From Clostridia bacterium (lineage in GTDB: Bacteria; Bacillota; Clostridia; Oscillospirales; Acutalibacteraceae): DNA of 10,300 nt. Made by a program: the position numbers and the translations under genes. The notes beneath the pieces are model-generated. The model made no database searches. It saw nothing but the letters and a program-made list of their open reading frames with translations, and was not told where the DNA came from. Within the stretch, counting starts at the first letter, position 1. Each line of letters opens with the position of its first letter. Of the stretch, positions 1-6,657 are shown in pieces. The stretch spans positions 1-10,300 of the forward strand of contig CAAFMR010000453.1 in NCBI GenBank assembly GCA_900764115.1, written 5' to 3'.

Positions 1-491
1 CCGGACATCATCGTCATACCGTAGATCAGCACCGCAAAGCCCACAAACACCGTGCCGATGCTCTTTTTCTTATCATTCTTGGAGATCATCAGCATCAGAA
101 TCCCCACCAGCGCCACCAGAGGAGAAAAATTCTCCGGCTTGAGCATCTGCAGCAGGGTGCTGTCGCTCTGAATACCGGACAGGCTGAGAATCCACGAGGT
201 GATGGTGGTGCCGATATTGGCTCCGTAAATGACAAACAGGGTTTGGGACAGCTTCATCAGCCCGGAATTCACCAGACCGACCAGCATCACCGTCGTCGCC
301 GACGAAGATTGCACCGCCACGGTAATGACAGCGCCCAGCGCAATACTGACCAGCGGATTGGCGGTCATTTTGCGCAGCAGGTGCTCCAGCTTACCGCCTG
401 CCATCTTCTCCAGGCTGCCGGACATTACATTCATCCCAAACAGGAAAAACACCAAACCGCCGATCAAGGTCAGCACAGAAAATAAACTCAT
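1..491 (-). CDS. Na/Pi cotransporter (NptA/PNaS) family protein, 5' part
   Basis: This is the first 163 codons of a gene that runs off the left edge. The product is a polytopic membrane protein of the Na/Pi-cotransporter II family, which couples sodium entry to phosphate transport; some bacterial members also act in export or other roles. The family signature is visible: an amphipathic N-terminal helix with LFGMNVMSG (residues 17-25), then the repeat core with QSSSATT at 61-67 and GANIGTTITS at 90-99. Hydrophobic segments lie near 5-20, 48-60, 66-90 and 125-137. The ATG at 491 is preceded by GGGAG at a usual distance. It starts 27 bp after the stop of the DUF4091 gene with no terminator or promoter visible between them, so it is probably co-transcribed. 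Whether the C-terminal PhoU-like domain common in this family is present cannot be seen. The substrate is inferred from the family only. Confidence 0.9.
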   Translation of the reverse strand, partial: MSLFSVLTLIGGLVFFLFGMNVMSGSLEKMAGGKLEHLLRKMTANPLVSIALGAVITVAVQSSSATTVMLVGLVNSGLMKLSQTLFVIYGANIGTTITSWILSLSGIQSDSTLLQMLKPENFSPLVALVGILMLMISKNDKKKSIGTVFVGFAVLIYGMTMMS

Positions 492-518
492 TCGCTCTAC
501 TCCCGCAAAACACACCCT

Positions 519-2234
519 TTACAGGTGCATCGAAATCGCCTGATTGATTGCCTCCCGCACCGCCAGCAGCTGCTCGGGCAGCTGCGGACAGGTGTGGAAA
601 TCCACCGTCTGCCCGAAAGCGGCATCCAGAGTCTGACAAGCGGTTTCAAAGTCGGTGAGCTGCTCCAGCAGCTGCAGCGCCCGCATATCGTTGACTCCCT
701 CGCCAAACACCTTTTGCCGGATGGACTGCAGACAGGTATCGTCCCGCCCGGGATATGTGCAATACGCGCCGCCGGTGGTCATCGCATACCCGCCCGGATA
801 CGCTGCCGGGTCGTAGACGCCGTGGCTGAGCACGCCATAGCAGAAGTTATAGCCCCACTGGAGGAAGCCCTTGATATGATGGCGGAACATCTGCATACCG
901 ATCACCCGGTTACGGGCGGACGGCAGGCACAGCAGGCGGTTGCTCAAGCCATACCGCACCTGCTCCTGTTCGCCGGTATAATAGCACCACAGCTCCGGGC
1001 AGCGCCCCAGGAACGATTCCAAATGGTTGGTCGCTACAATCGGGGTCTGCACCAGACCCTGCTCATAATAGGAATAGTTGGACAGGGCATCGCCCACCAT
1101 ACAGCCATCCAGATAGGGACGCACCGCCGAAACGGCAGCCCGGTAGCTTTCCAGTACATTCTCCATCGGCTCATCGGAGACATGATAGAGAATTTTATCA
1201 TCCAGCCCCTCGCCCCGGAGGAACGTCCGCAGCGCCGGGAGATACTGCGCCAGAAAAGCGCCGTATGCGCCGCCGTCCGCCTTCGTCTCCCAGCCGAAAA
1301 TCCGTTTCTTTTCTCCGTTAACGGTGGCGATGATCTTGGGCGCCGCCTTCGCCCCCCACTGGGTGAACAAATGGGAGTGCTCGAAATGGGTTGCTCCCGC
1401 CCGGCGGCATACATCCAGATACCGCTTCATCTCCGTAAAGTCGAAGCTATAGTGTTTCCCCTCCGGGTCGGCGGTAACCCCCACTAATTGCACGGTCATC
1501 CGTTCTTTTCCGACAGGCGTATCCAGCGGCGGCGTGAATGCCGGCAGGAAGATCATATTCATCCCGTTTTGAACCGCCTTGCGGACATAATCCCCCAATA
1601 TGGCATAAAACCGGTCGCTGAACAGCTCCGCCCGGTGGATATCGCACAGGCAGTCGCAATGGAGCCAGTTGGTATACAGCAGCGTCTGGGGCGGCAAAAG
1701 AGCCGGCAGCACCGTCAGGCGCACCGTCTCCTCCGCCAGTGTTTCCCGGGTCAGGCGAGAGCAAAACCGCACCGTAACCGCATGCTCTCCCGGAGGCAGC
1801 TGCGCCCCTCCGTCCTCATTGACCGTAAACCACAGACTCTGCCAGCTATCGGGAATGGCATGCAGCAGATTTCTTTCATTCTGCTCATAGTATTGCGGCT
1901 GCCAGCTGAACCCCTCCTCCACGATGGGCGGATTGGTCTGGCGGGGCTGCAGCACATCCGGATACAGTCCGGGCGTCTGGCGCTCCTCGCTCCCATCGCG
2001 ACCACTGCTGCGGGCATAAAGCAACGGTACATAGTCCACCCGGTATTGAGACAGCGGCAGCCCCTCGGATTCCGTCTCGATATACACACCGATGGAGTCA
2101 TTTTCGGTTTTATACGCTATCTGAAAGGAAAAAGGCTCGTTTTGCAGCAACGTACCGCCGGTAAACGCTGCCTGGGGGACAAAATCCGGATACACTTTAT
2201 GCAGGGAGCTGAGCAACCGCGTATGCAATGCCAT
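519..2234 (-). CDS. DUF4091 / GH123-like catalytic domain protein (cytoplasmic)
   Basis: A 571-aa protein without signal peptide. The N-terminal ~200 residues look like beta-sandwich sequence (a segment around PPGEHAVTVRF is typical). The rest reads as the TIM-barrel DUF4091 domain, assigned to the GH123 clan of beta-N-acetylgalactosaminidases. The motif YHVSDEP carries the adjacent acidic pair D354-E355, matching the Asp-Glu pair that catalyses substrate-assisted hydrolysis in characterised GH123 enzymes. QWGYN near W460 and a late YPG...S.R segment also fit the family. The ATG at 2234 was chosen because it follows AGAGGAG at good spacing and lies 88 nt after a predicted transcription start; the frame stays open upstream to 2474, but that would put the start upstream of the promoter. 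The lack of export suggests it acts on imported oligosaccharides. Many DUF4091 proteins are uncharacterised, so the exact sugar is unknown. It is followed by the Na/Pi transporter gene. Confidence 0.85.
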   Translation of the reverse strand: MALHTRLLSSLHKVYPDFVPQAAFTGGTLLQNEPFSFQIAYKTENDSIGVYIETESEGLPLSQYRVDYVPLLYARSSGRDGSEERQTPGLYPDVLQPRQTNPPIVEEGFSWQPQYYEQNERNLLHAIPDSWQSLWFTVNEDGGAQLPPGEHAVTVRFCSRLTRETLAEETVRLTVLPALLPPQTLLYTNWLHCDCLCDIHRAELFSDRFYAILGDYVRKAVQNGMNMIFLPAFTPPLDTPVGKERMTVQLVGVTADPEGKHYSFDFTEMKRYLDVCRRAGATHFEHSHLFTQWGAKAAPKIIATVNGEKKRIFGWETKADGGAYGAFLAQYLPALRTFLRGEGLDDKILYHVSDEPMENVLESYRAAVSAVRPYLDGCMVGDALSNYSYYEQGLVQTPIVATNHLESFLGRCPELWCYYTGEQEQVRYGLSNRLLCLPSARNRVIGMQMFRHHIKGFLQWGYNFCYGVLSHGVYDPAAYPGGYAMTTGGAYCTYPGRDDTCLQSIRQKVFGEGVNDMRALQLLEQLTDFETACQTLDAAFGQTVDFHTCPQLPEQLLAVREAINQAISMHL

Positions 2235-2328
2235 TAAAATCCATCTCCTCTTGTACAAAGGCGGTTTTCCACCATTTCTGAGCGTTGGAGGCACCTGAAC
2301 CGCGCGAACCCCATCCACCGCCATTTTT

Positions 2329-2357
2329 ATCATAGCACACAAGTACTGGAAAGTCAA
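2329..2357 (-). promoter_or_regulatory. Sigma-A promoter of the DUF4091-Na/Pi transporter unit
   Basis: Reading the minus strand, TTGACT (2357-2352) and TATGAT (2334-2329) are separated by exactly 17 bp, each with 5 of 6 consensus bases. Transcription would begin near 2322, giving a leader of about 88 nt before the ATG at 2234. No riboswitch-like or attenuator hairpin was recognised in the leader. This site settles the start-codon choice for the downstream gene. Confidence 0.8.
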
Positions 2358-2564
2358 TCCAAAAACAGGAGCCTTGCCGCTTTTTTGCCACTCTTTGCCG
2401 TGAATTTGCGCAGCCGTGCCGCCCCACACCCAAAAGGCAAATCGGCTCCGGCAACGTGCCGCAGATAAGACCATTTTGCGCTGTTGCCGCCCGTATCATA
2501 CAAAGTACACATAAAACTGTATGTGAGAAACACCCCGTTGCCGTATGCTCCCTATGCGGACAAA

Positions 2565-2594
2565 CGCCGCCCGGACTTGTTCCCCCGGGCGGCG
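2565..2594 (-). terminator. Hairpin terminator after the surface-protein gene
   Basis: A perfect 10-bp inverted repeat, CGCCGCCCGG (2565-2574) with CCGGGCGGCG (2585-2594), closes a 10-nt loop. It lies 25 bp past the TAA of the 1064-aa gene. On the minus strand the stem is followed only by a short, weak T run (GTTTGTCC), so termination may be leaky, but the very stable G+C stem and its position support the call. Confidence 0.7.
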
Positions 2595-2619
2595 CGTATT
2601 GTATGCTAAAGCGTATCGG

Positions 2620-5600
2620 TTAATTACGCTTTTTATGCAGCCGGGCGCCGGTTCTTTTTCGGATCACCGTCGCACCGGTCATAACACCGCCGCTGATAAA
2701 GAGCAACACAATCCACAGCGTTATGCCTGCCTTATCCCCCATCTGCGGGGAGTTTGACTCATCCGGCAGCTTTGCGGCGACGGTATCCGCCTTGGTGATT
2801 TCCCTGGTCGCCGCCCCGTCGCTGAAATACCTGCCGCAGCCGTCACAATACCAGTATTCCACCGTACCCTCAGCGTCTTTCGTCGCTGCCTTTGCCGGGA
2901 AGTGGACGAGAGCCGCGTGGTGATGCGGGTCAAGCGCGCCATAGACCGCTCCGCAGACCGCGCACACCGCCTTCTCCCGGCAGGTGGCGGTGCCGCCGGC
3001 GCATTTTTCCGTCTCCACGCCCTTGGTGCAGCCGGGGACGGTGCAGATGCGCGTATGTGCGCCATCGCCCGCTGTCCATGCGCCCCAGATGTGGGCGGTA
3101 TTGGCTGCCTGGACGGTATACCCGCACATGCAGGCCACCGCCGTCCGGCAATCGCCGTCGTCGGCGCCGCTGTGCACTCCCTCGTCGAACACGACGTGGC
3201 AGGCACACACTTTCCAGTGCTTTTCGCCGTCCTGCTGCCATTCGCCGCTATGCGTGTGGGTATCCCCCTGCCCCTCAAATACCGGCAGGGTCATACCGGC
3301 GGCGGAAATGTAGCGGCACGCGGCAGCCCACGGATGAGCGGCGGTCTCTCTGCCACCAATCAGCTGCTCCAGCACAGCGCCGCCGGCAAACTCCGCCGCC
3401 GCTTTCACCTCTGCCCGGATGGTTGGTGTGCCGTTAAAGAGTTCGCCGACCGCCGTATCCGCCGTGCCGACAAGGTAATAGCTGCTTTCCACATCGTTGG
3501 CAGCCCGCCCCGCTATGCCACCTTGTTTTACGGTCGCATCCGCCGTCAATGTGCCGATGTTGTAGCAGCGGGAGAGCGCCGTGCCCGCCCAGGAGCCTGC
3601 AATACCGCCCATGCTCGACTGCGCATATTTATGCAGAGAGCGGTTTATCAGCGCGCCCGCATTGTAGCAATCGGACAGCCGGCAGTATCCGCTGTATCCG
3701 ACGATACCGCCCACATAGACGATCGCATATTCAGCCTCTTTCCTGCCGCCCTCCACCGTTCCAAAATTGGCACAGCCGGAAACATTTAAGAGGGCACCGG
3801 AAAGGAAGCCTGCCATACCGCCGGAAAACGCCTCCCCGTCCGACACCTGGCATTCGACAGCGCCATAGTTTACACATCCGGCAATGGTGCTGCTGCCCTC
3901 CATATACCCCCCGATGCCGCCCGCATAGGCGCCGCCGCCTGCCGCCGCCTGAACGACAGCATAATTGGTGCAGCCTGTTATGGTGCTGTCGGCAGCATAC
4001 CCGACGATGCCGCCGCTGTAGTTCGCCAGGGCGATATACCCCGTTACCGTCAGATTTTTGACGGTGGCGCCGGCTGCCGAGTCAAAAAATCCCGCATTCT
4101 GGGTATACTGGTCGACGTATACGCCCAAAACCGTATGCCCGGCTCCGTCAAAGGTACCCCGGTAGGAGCGGGCAGGGTGCTTGCCGATGGGCGTCCATTC
4201 CACCGCCGGCGCGGTGCCGTTTGCGGGGGTGAAGCTGCCGGCTGCGTCAAAGGTGCCGTCGTTGAGCACAATGTCGTTCTCCAGTATGCCGCAGGCATCC
4301 GTCTGTCCGCCGTTCACGGCATCCCGGAAAGCCCCCAGCCCCTCCGCCGTGGAAATGCGGTAGGGTGCCTGCTCCGTGCCGCTGCCGGTGATGCCCTGCG
4401 CCCATTTGGCTGTCAGCGTCCGGTCGGCGGTTACGGGAGAGGAAAAATCGTATCTTGCGGCGCCGTCGTACCACCCCATAAAGGTGTAGCCGTCTCTGGT
4501 CGGTACGGACGGCTCGGCGGCTCTCTGTCCCGGAATAACCGACTGCTCCGGGACCTCGCTGCCGCCGTCCGCCGCAAAGCGAACGGCACAATAGCCGCCG
4601 CTATAGACGCCGCCGAGTTGATTTAGCGTACCGTAAAAGGTGCCGGAGTGAATTTTTCCGTTGGGATACAAATTGACCGTGCCGTAATAATCACCGCCGG
4701 AAACTGCGGAGCGGACATTCACCACAGAGGTTTCGAGAAACCGCAGATCGGTGTCTCTACGAACAGTTCCGCTTTCTATATTGACCGTGCCGGCAAATTC
4801 TCCGCCGTTAATAACACCCAAATTTTCTGTCCACAGACAATCAACGACGCTGGTTTCGGTAAAGGTGCCGCCGCAGATTTCTCCGACGTCATAACGCCCG
4901 CTTTCCAGGCTTCCGTCCACGGAAGCGCGACCGTGAAAGGTGCCGTTTTCCACAATGCCGCCCTGCGCTGACACAGTGGAGGTCTCGGTGAATGTGCCCC
5001 CTTGGATAAAGGCGGGATGCAGGTACTCGTTGATGCCGCTGTATACCACTCGCTGCCGCACCGTCACCTCGCCCTTGAAAGTGCCGCCGGTGATCCAGCC
5101 GCCGTAGCAATACACTGTATTTTCAAAAGTGCCGCCGGCGATGGTTCCGGTTAAGTTATACACAGAGCCCTTCACCGTGCCGCCCAAAAGACGCAGCTTT
5201 GTCCATGTGTCCACATAGATAAACCGATCGTCGTGATTGCCGACGATCACGCCGCCCTTGGGCAAAGCCGTATCCGCATGTGCGGCATCGGGGCGGCTGT
5301 CTGCGATCGTCAAATTCTGATTCACGGTGATCCCGCTGCCTGTATCCGCCGCAAAGCGCAGCACATACCCATTCAGATCCAGCAGCACAGCGCTGTCGAT
5401 ATGCCCAATTGTGAAGGCAGCAGCGTCCGAAATATCCGCCGTCAGCTTAAAATAGGTGTTCCGCTCATCCGCCAGCCCGTCCGCCAGCTGCCGAGCCGTG
5501 GCGATTTCCACCGGCTCCTTCAGCGCCACAGAAATGACAGACTCCTTTTGAATATTGTAATCCATCAAAGAACGCCCGTTATTCAACCCCCTGCCGTTAA

Positions 5601-5814
5601 AACTAAGCTCCTGCTTCCCGGCGGGTATCCCGGTCTGTTCCTCAATTTTTTCCTTCACATTGCCGATGCTGTCGCCGGATTCCAGCTCAAGCGTCAGCTC
5701 GGCTGCACCGACAACATCCAAATTTACATACAGCACCATCGCATGCGCCGCCGTCGGTATCAGGCACATACACAGACACAGGGCAAGCCAAAAGCTGAGC
5801 AGTCGTTTCTTCAT
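2620..5814 (-). CDS. Secreted modular surface protein with N-terminal ubiquitin-like domain, InlB B repeat and GLUG repeats
   Basis: A 1064-aa exported protein. In order: signal peptide 1-25 (KKR, hydrophobic core, cleavage after AHA); ubiquitin-like domain ~26-99, ending in DYNIQKES; a beta-helix-like region ~105-405 with nine [GSN]G[TED][FYV] units (211, 227, 243, 272, 290, 315, 337, 373, 390); an InlB/Flg_new-type B repeat 411-473 ending LTAKWA; a segment with TFDGAGH, then six GLUG-type units starting GG[IM] at 601, 632, 665, 702, 736 and 765; a Cys/His-rich segment ~852-1000 with 13 cysteines, mostly CxC or CxxC; a Thr/Asp-rich linker; and SPQMGD (1022-1027), a hydrophobic stretch and a basic tail, resembling a sortase or membrane anchor. 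ATG 5814 follows GGGAGGT; an earlier in-frame ATG at 5874 lacks the signal-peptide logic and overlaps the upstream gene. It follows the collagen-like gene by 29 bp and is probably co-transcribed. A role as adhesin or host-interaction protein is inferred; no catalytic motif was seen. Confidence 0.9.
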   Translation of the reverse strand: MKKRLLSFWLALCLCMCLIPTAAHAMVLYVNLDVVGAAELTLELESGDSIGNVKEKIEEQTGIPAGKQELSFNGRGLNNGRSLMDYNIQKESVISVALKEPVEIATARQLADGLADERNTYFKLTADISDAAAFTIGHIDSAVLLDLNGYVLRFAADTGSGITVNQNLTIADSRPDAAHADTALPKGGVIVGNHDDRFIYVDTWTKLRLLGGTVKGSVYNLTGTIAGGTFENTVYCYGGWITGGTFKGEVTVRQRVVYSGINEYLHPAFIQGGTFTETSTVSAQGGIVENGTFHGRASVDGSLESGRYDVGEICGGTFTETSVVDCLWTENLGVINGGEFAGTVNIESGTVRRDTDLRFLETSVVNVRSAVSGGDYYGTVNLYPNGKIHSGTFYGTLNQLGGVYSGGYCAVRFAADGGSEVPEQSVIPGQRAAEPSVPTRDGYTFMGWYDGAARYDFSSPVTADRTLTAKWAQGITGSGTEQAPYRISTAEGLGAFRDAVNGGQTDACGILENDIVLNDGTFDAAGSFTPANGTAPAVEWTPIGKHPARSYRGTFDGAGHTVLGVYVDQYTQNAGFFDSAAGATVKNLTVTGYIALANYSGGIVGYAADSTITGCTNYAVVQAAAGGGAYAGGIGGYMEGSSTIAGCVNYGAVECQVSDGEAFSGGMAGFLSGALLNVSGCANFGTVEGGRKEAEYAIVYVGGIVGYSGYCRLSDCYNAGALINRSLHKYAQSSMGGIAGSWAGTALSRCYNIGTLTADATVKQGGIAGRAANDVESSYYLVGTADTAVGELFNGTPTIRAEVKAAAEFAGGAVLEQLIGGRETAAHPWAAACRYISAAGMTLPVFEGQGDTHTHSGEWQQDGEKHWKVCACHVVFDEGVHSGADDGDCRTAVACMCGYTVQAANTAHIWGAWTAGDGAHTRICTVPGCTKGVETEKCAGGTATCREKAVCAVCGAVYGALDPHHHAALVHFPAKAATKDAEGTVEYWYCDGCGRYFSDGAATREITKADTVAAKLPDESNSPQMGDKAGITLWIVLLFISGGVMTGATVIRKRTGARLHKKRN

Positions 5815-5819
5815 TTTCT

Positions 5820-5826
5820 CTACCTC
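5820..5826 (-). promoter_or_regulatory. Ribosome binding site deciding the surface-protein start
   Basis: On the minus strand a GGGAGGT-type sequence ends about 7 nt before the ATG at 5814. It lies in the 29-bp gap after the collagen-like gene and fixes the signal peptide at MKKRLL rather than the upstream in-frame ATG. Confidence 0.75.
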
Positions 5827-5843
5827 CCGTTTTACTATGGCGC

Positions 5844-6431
5844 TCAATCCAGAGCGGTTATGGTGACCGTGCACCGGAACGAAAGCAGATAGGTATTATA
5901 GTCGGCTTGTTTCAGCGCAAATTTCCGCGTAAGCTCGTCTTTTGCACTGTATACTCTGGTGAAACCGATGGACTGCTGGGCTCTCCCCGACGTGCTCTTC
6001 TCCACCACTATGCGTGTGGTCTCCCGGCAGAGCGCATCGTTCTGCCCATCGGTCATTTGAACGGAATAGTTACCGCTTTTATCATTCGTCTGCGCATACA
6101 CCGACCCGGTGACACTCACAAGGTAATTATGCCCTTTTTTCAGCTTGAGGTTTTCCTCATCGCAGGACACAAGACCGCCGCTGCTCAGCTTTTCCCGGAA
6201 TTTGGGGGTACCGGCTCCGTCTTGAAGAAAAAACGACTGGGTATACCCTTCGCCGAAAAACCAACCCGGGCTGCTGCCGTCCTTACCGGGCGCACCGTCG
6301 TTTCCGGCAGCGCCATCCTGTCCGGCAGCCTTCACGCCGGTGTCGGTCAGCCCGTTCTCGGCATAGCCGGCAAAGCACTTTTCCATAAGCTCCCGTTTGC
6401 AGTCGTTGTGTTGCTGTTCTGTCGTTTTCAT
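5844..6431 (-). CDS. Short collagen-like protein with possible BclA/TNF-like C-terminal head
   Basis: A 195-aa protein. Residues 1-36 are charged and hydrophilic with two cysteines (C11, C19). Residues 37-54 form six uninterrupted Gly-X-Y triplets (GQD GAA GND GAP GKD GSS), a short collagen-like stalk. The C-terminal ~120 residues are predicted beta-rich with alternating hydrophobic strands (LKKGHNYLVSVTGSV, TYLLSFRCTVTI), reminiscent of the jelly-roll trimerisation heads that follow collagen stalks in BclA-like and C1q/TNF-like proteins. No signal peptide is present, as is also true of some exosporium collagen-like proteins, so the export route is unclear. ATG 6431 was preferred because AAGG lies 8 nt upstream; an in-frame ATG at 6461 sits almost on the predicted transcription start and has no ribosome binding site. 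It is the first gene of a two-gene unit with the ubiquitin-domain surface protein. A phage tail-fibre origin was considered, but no phage genes are nearby. Confidence 0.8.
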   Translation of the reverse strand: MKTTEQQHNDCKRELMEKCFAGYAENGLTDTGVKAAGQDGAAGNDGAPGKDGSSPGWFFGEGYTQSFFLQDGAGTPKFREKLSSGGLVSCDEENLKLKKGHNYLVSVTGSVYAQTNDKSGNYSVQMTDGQNDALCRETTRIVVEKSTSGRAQQSIGFTRVYSAKDELTRKFALKQADYNTYLLSFRCTVTITALD

Positions 6432-6469
6432 ATCCGCGCCCTTGATTAACTGACTAATCATTTATCATT

Positions 6470-6498
6470 ATTATACCCTATGCTGGAGACAAAATCAA
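6470..6498 (-). promoter_or_regulatory. Sigma-A promoter of the collagen-like/surface-protein unit
   Basis: On the minus strand TTGATT (6498-6493) is followed after 17 bp by a perfect TATAAT (6475-6470). The predicted transcription start is near 6463, leaving a leader of about 32 nt before the ATG at 6431. It is divergent from the yebC promoter, about 97 bp away. Confidence 0.75.
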
Positions 6499-6594
6499 GT
6501 GCCGGTTATGGATATATGCACTGTATTTTCTTTTTTATGTTTCCATACCCGGCTACGGTGCGGGTTCGGTTACGTCTTTTTGTATATTTGGTGG

Positions 6595-6623
6595 TTGCAA
6601 TCTATTGAAAAACGTGGTATACT
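6595..6623 (+). promoter_or_regulatory. Sigma-A promoter of yebC
   Basis: TTGCAA (6595-6600) and TATACT (6618-6623) are separated by 17 bp. The start point would be near 6630, giving a leader of about 28 nt that contains the AAGGGG ribosome binding site (6644-6649), 8 nt before the ATG. Confidence 0.65.
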
Positions 6624-6657
6624 GGTGAGGAATTTATGTACGTAAGGGGTTTTTTCC

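Larger units (their letters stand above)
2235..2619. other. 385-bp intergenic region
   Basis: Between the surface-protein stop and the DUF4091 start. It holds a hairpin terminator (2565-2594), a sigma-A promoter (2329-2357) and a short inverted repeat CACATA-6 nt-TATGTG (2508-2525). The stretch 2358-2507 contains no convincing gene: reading frames that cross it lack a ribosome binding site and recognisable protein sequence. Confidence 0.7.

Noticed and set aside
525..2237. Long plus-strand open frames opposite the DUF4091 gene (525-1487 and 1488-2237)
   Set aside because: They are antisense to a gene with clear family motifs, lack ribosome binding sites, and give low-complexity His/Arg/Gln-rich protein without recognisable domains.
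2235..2474. Extended N-terminus of the DUF4091 protein starting at 2474
   Set aside because: The predicted promoter lies inside this stretch, the extension is not family-like, and the ATG at 2234 has a strong ribosome binding site.
2508..2525. Short palindrome CACATA-6 nt-TATGTG as an operator
   Set aside because: Too short to separate from chance and about 150 bp upstream of the nearest promoter's -35.
2902..3789. 295-codon plus-strand frame opposite the surface-protein gene
   Set aside because: A shadow of high-G+C coding sequence on the other strand; no start signal and no protein features.
5518..5739. A bacterial ubiquitin conjugation system
   Set aside because: The domain lacks a C-terminal Gly-Gly, is followed directly by more protein, is exported, and no E1, E2 or JAB-type protease gene is in the window.
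5815..5874. Earlier ATG at 5874 for the surface protein
   Set aside because: It would put 20 residues before a clear signal peptide, overlaps the upstream gene, and lacks the ribosome binding site found before 5814.
5844..6431. Phage tail fibre identity for the collagen-like protein
   Set aside because: Gly-X-Y stretches do occur in tail fibres, but no phage gene, integrase or attachment site is nearby and the gene has its own sigma-A promoter.
6541..6585. Possible hairpin ACCCG/CGGGT followed by a T run between the divergent promoters
   Set aside because: The stem is only 5 bp with a 9-nt loop, the T run is not adjacent, and no gene reads into it.
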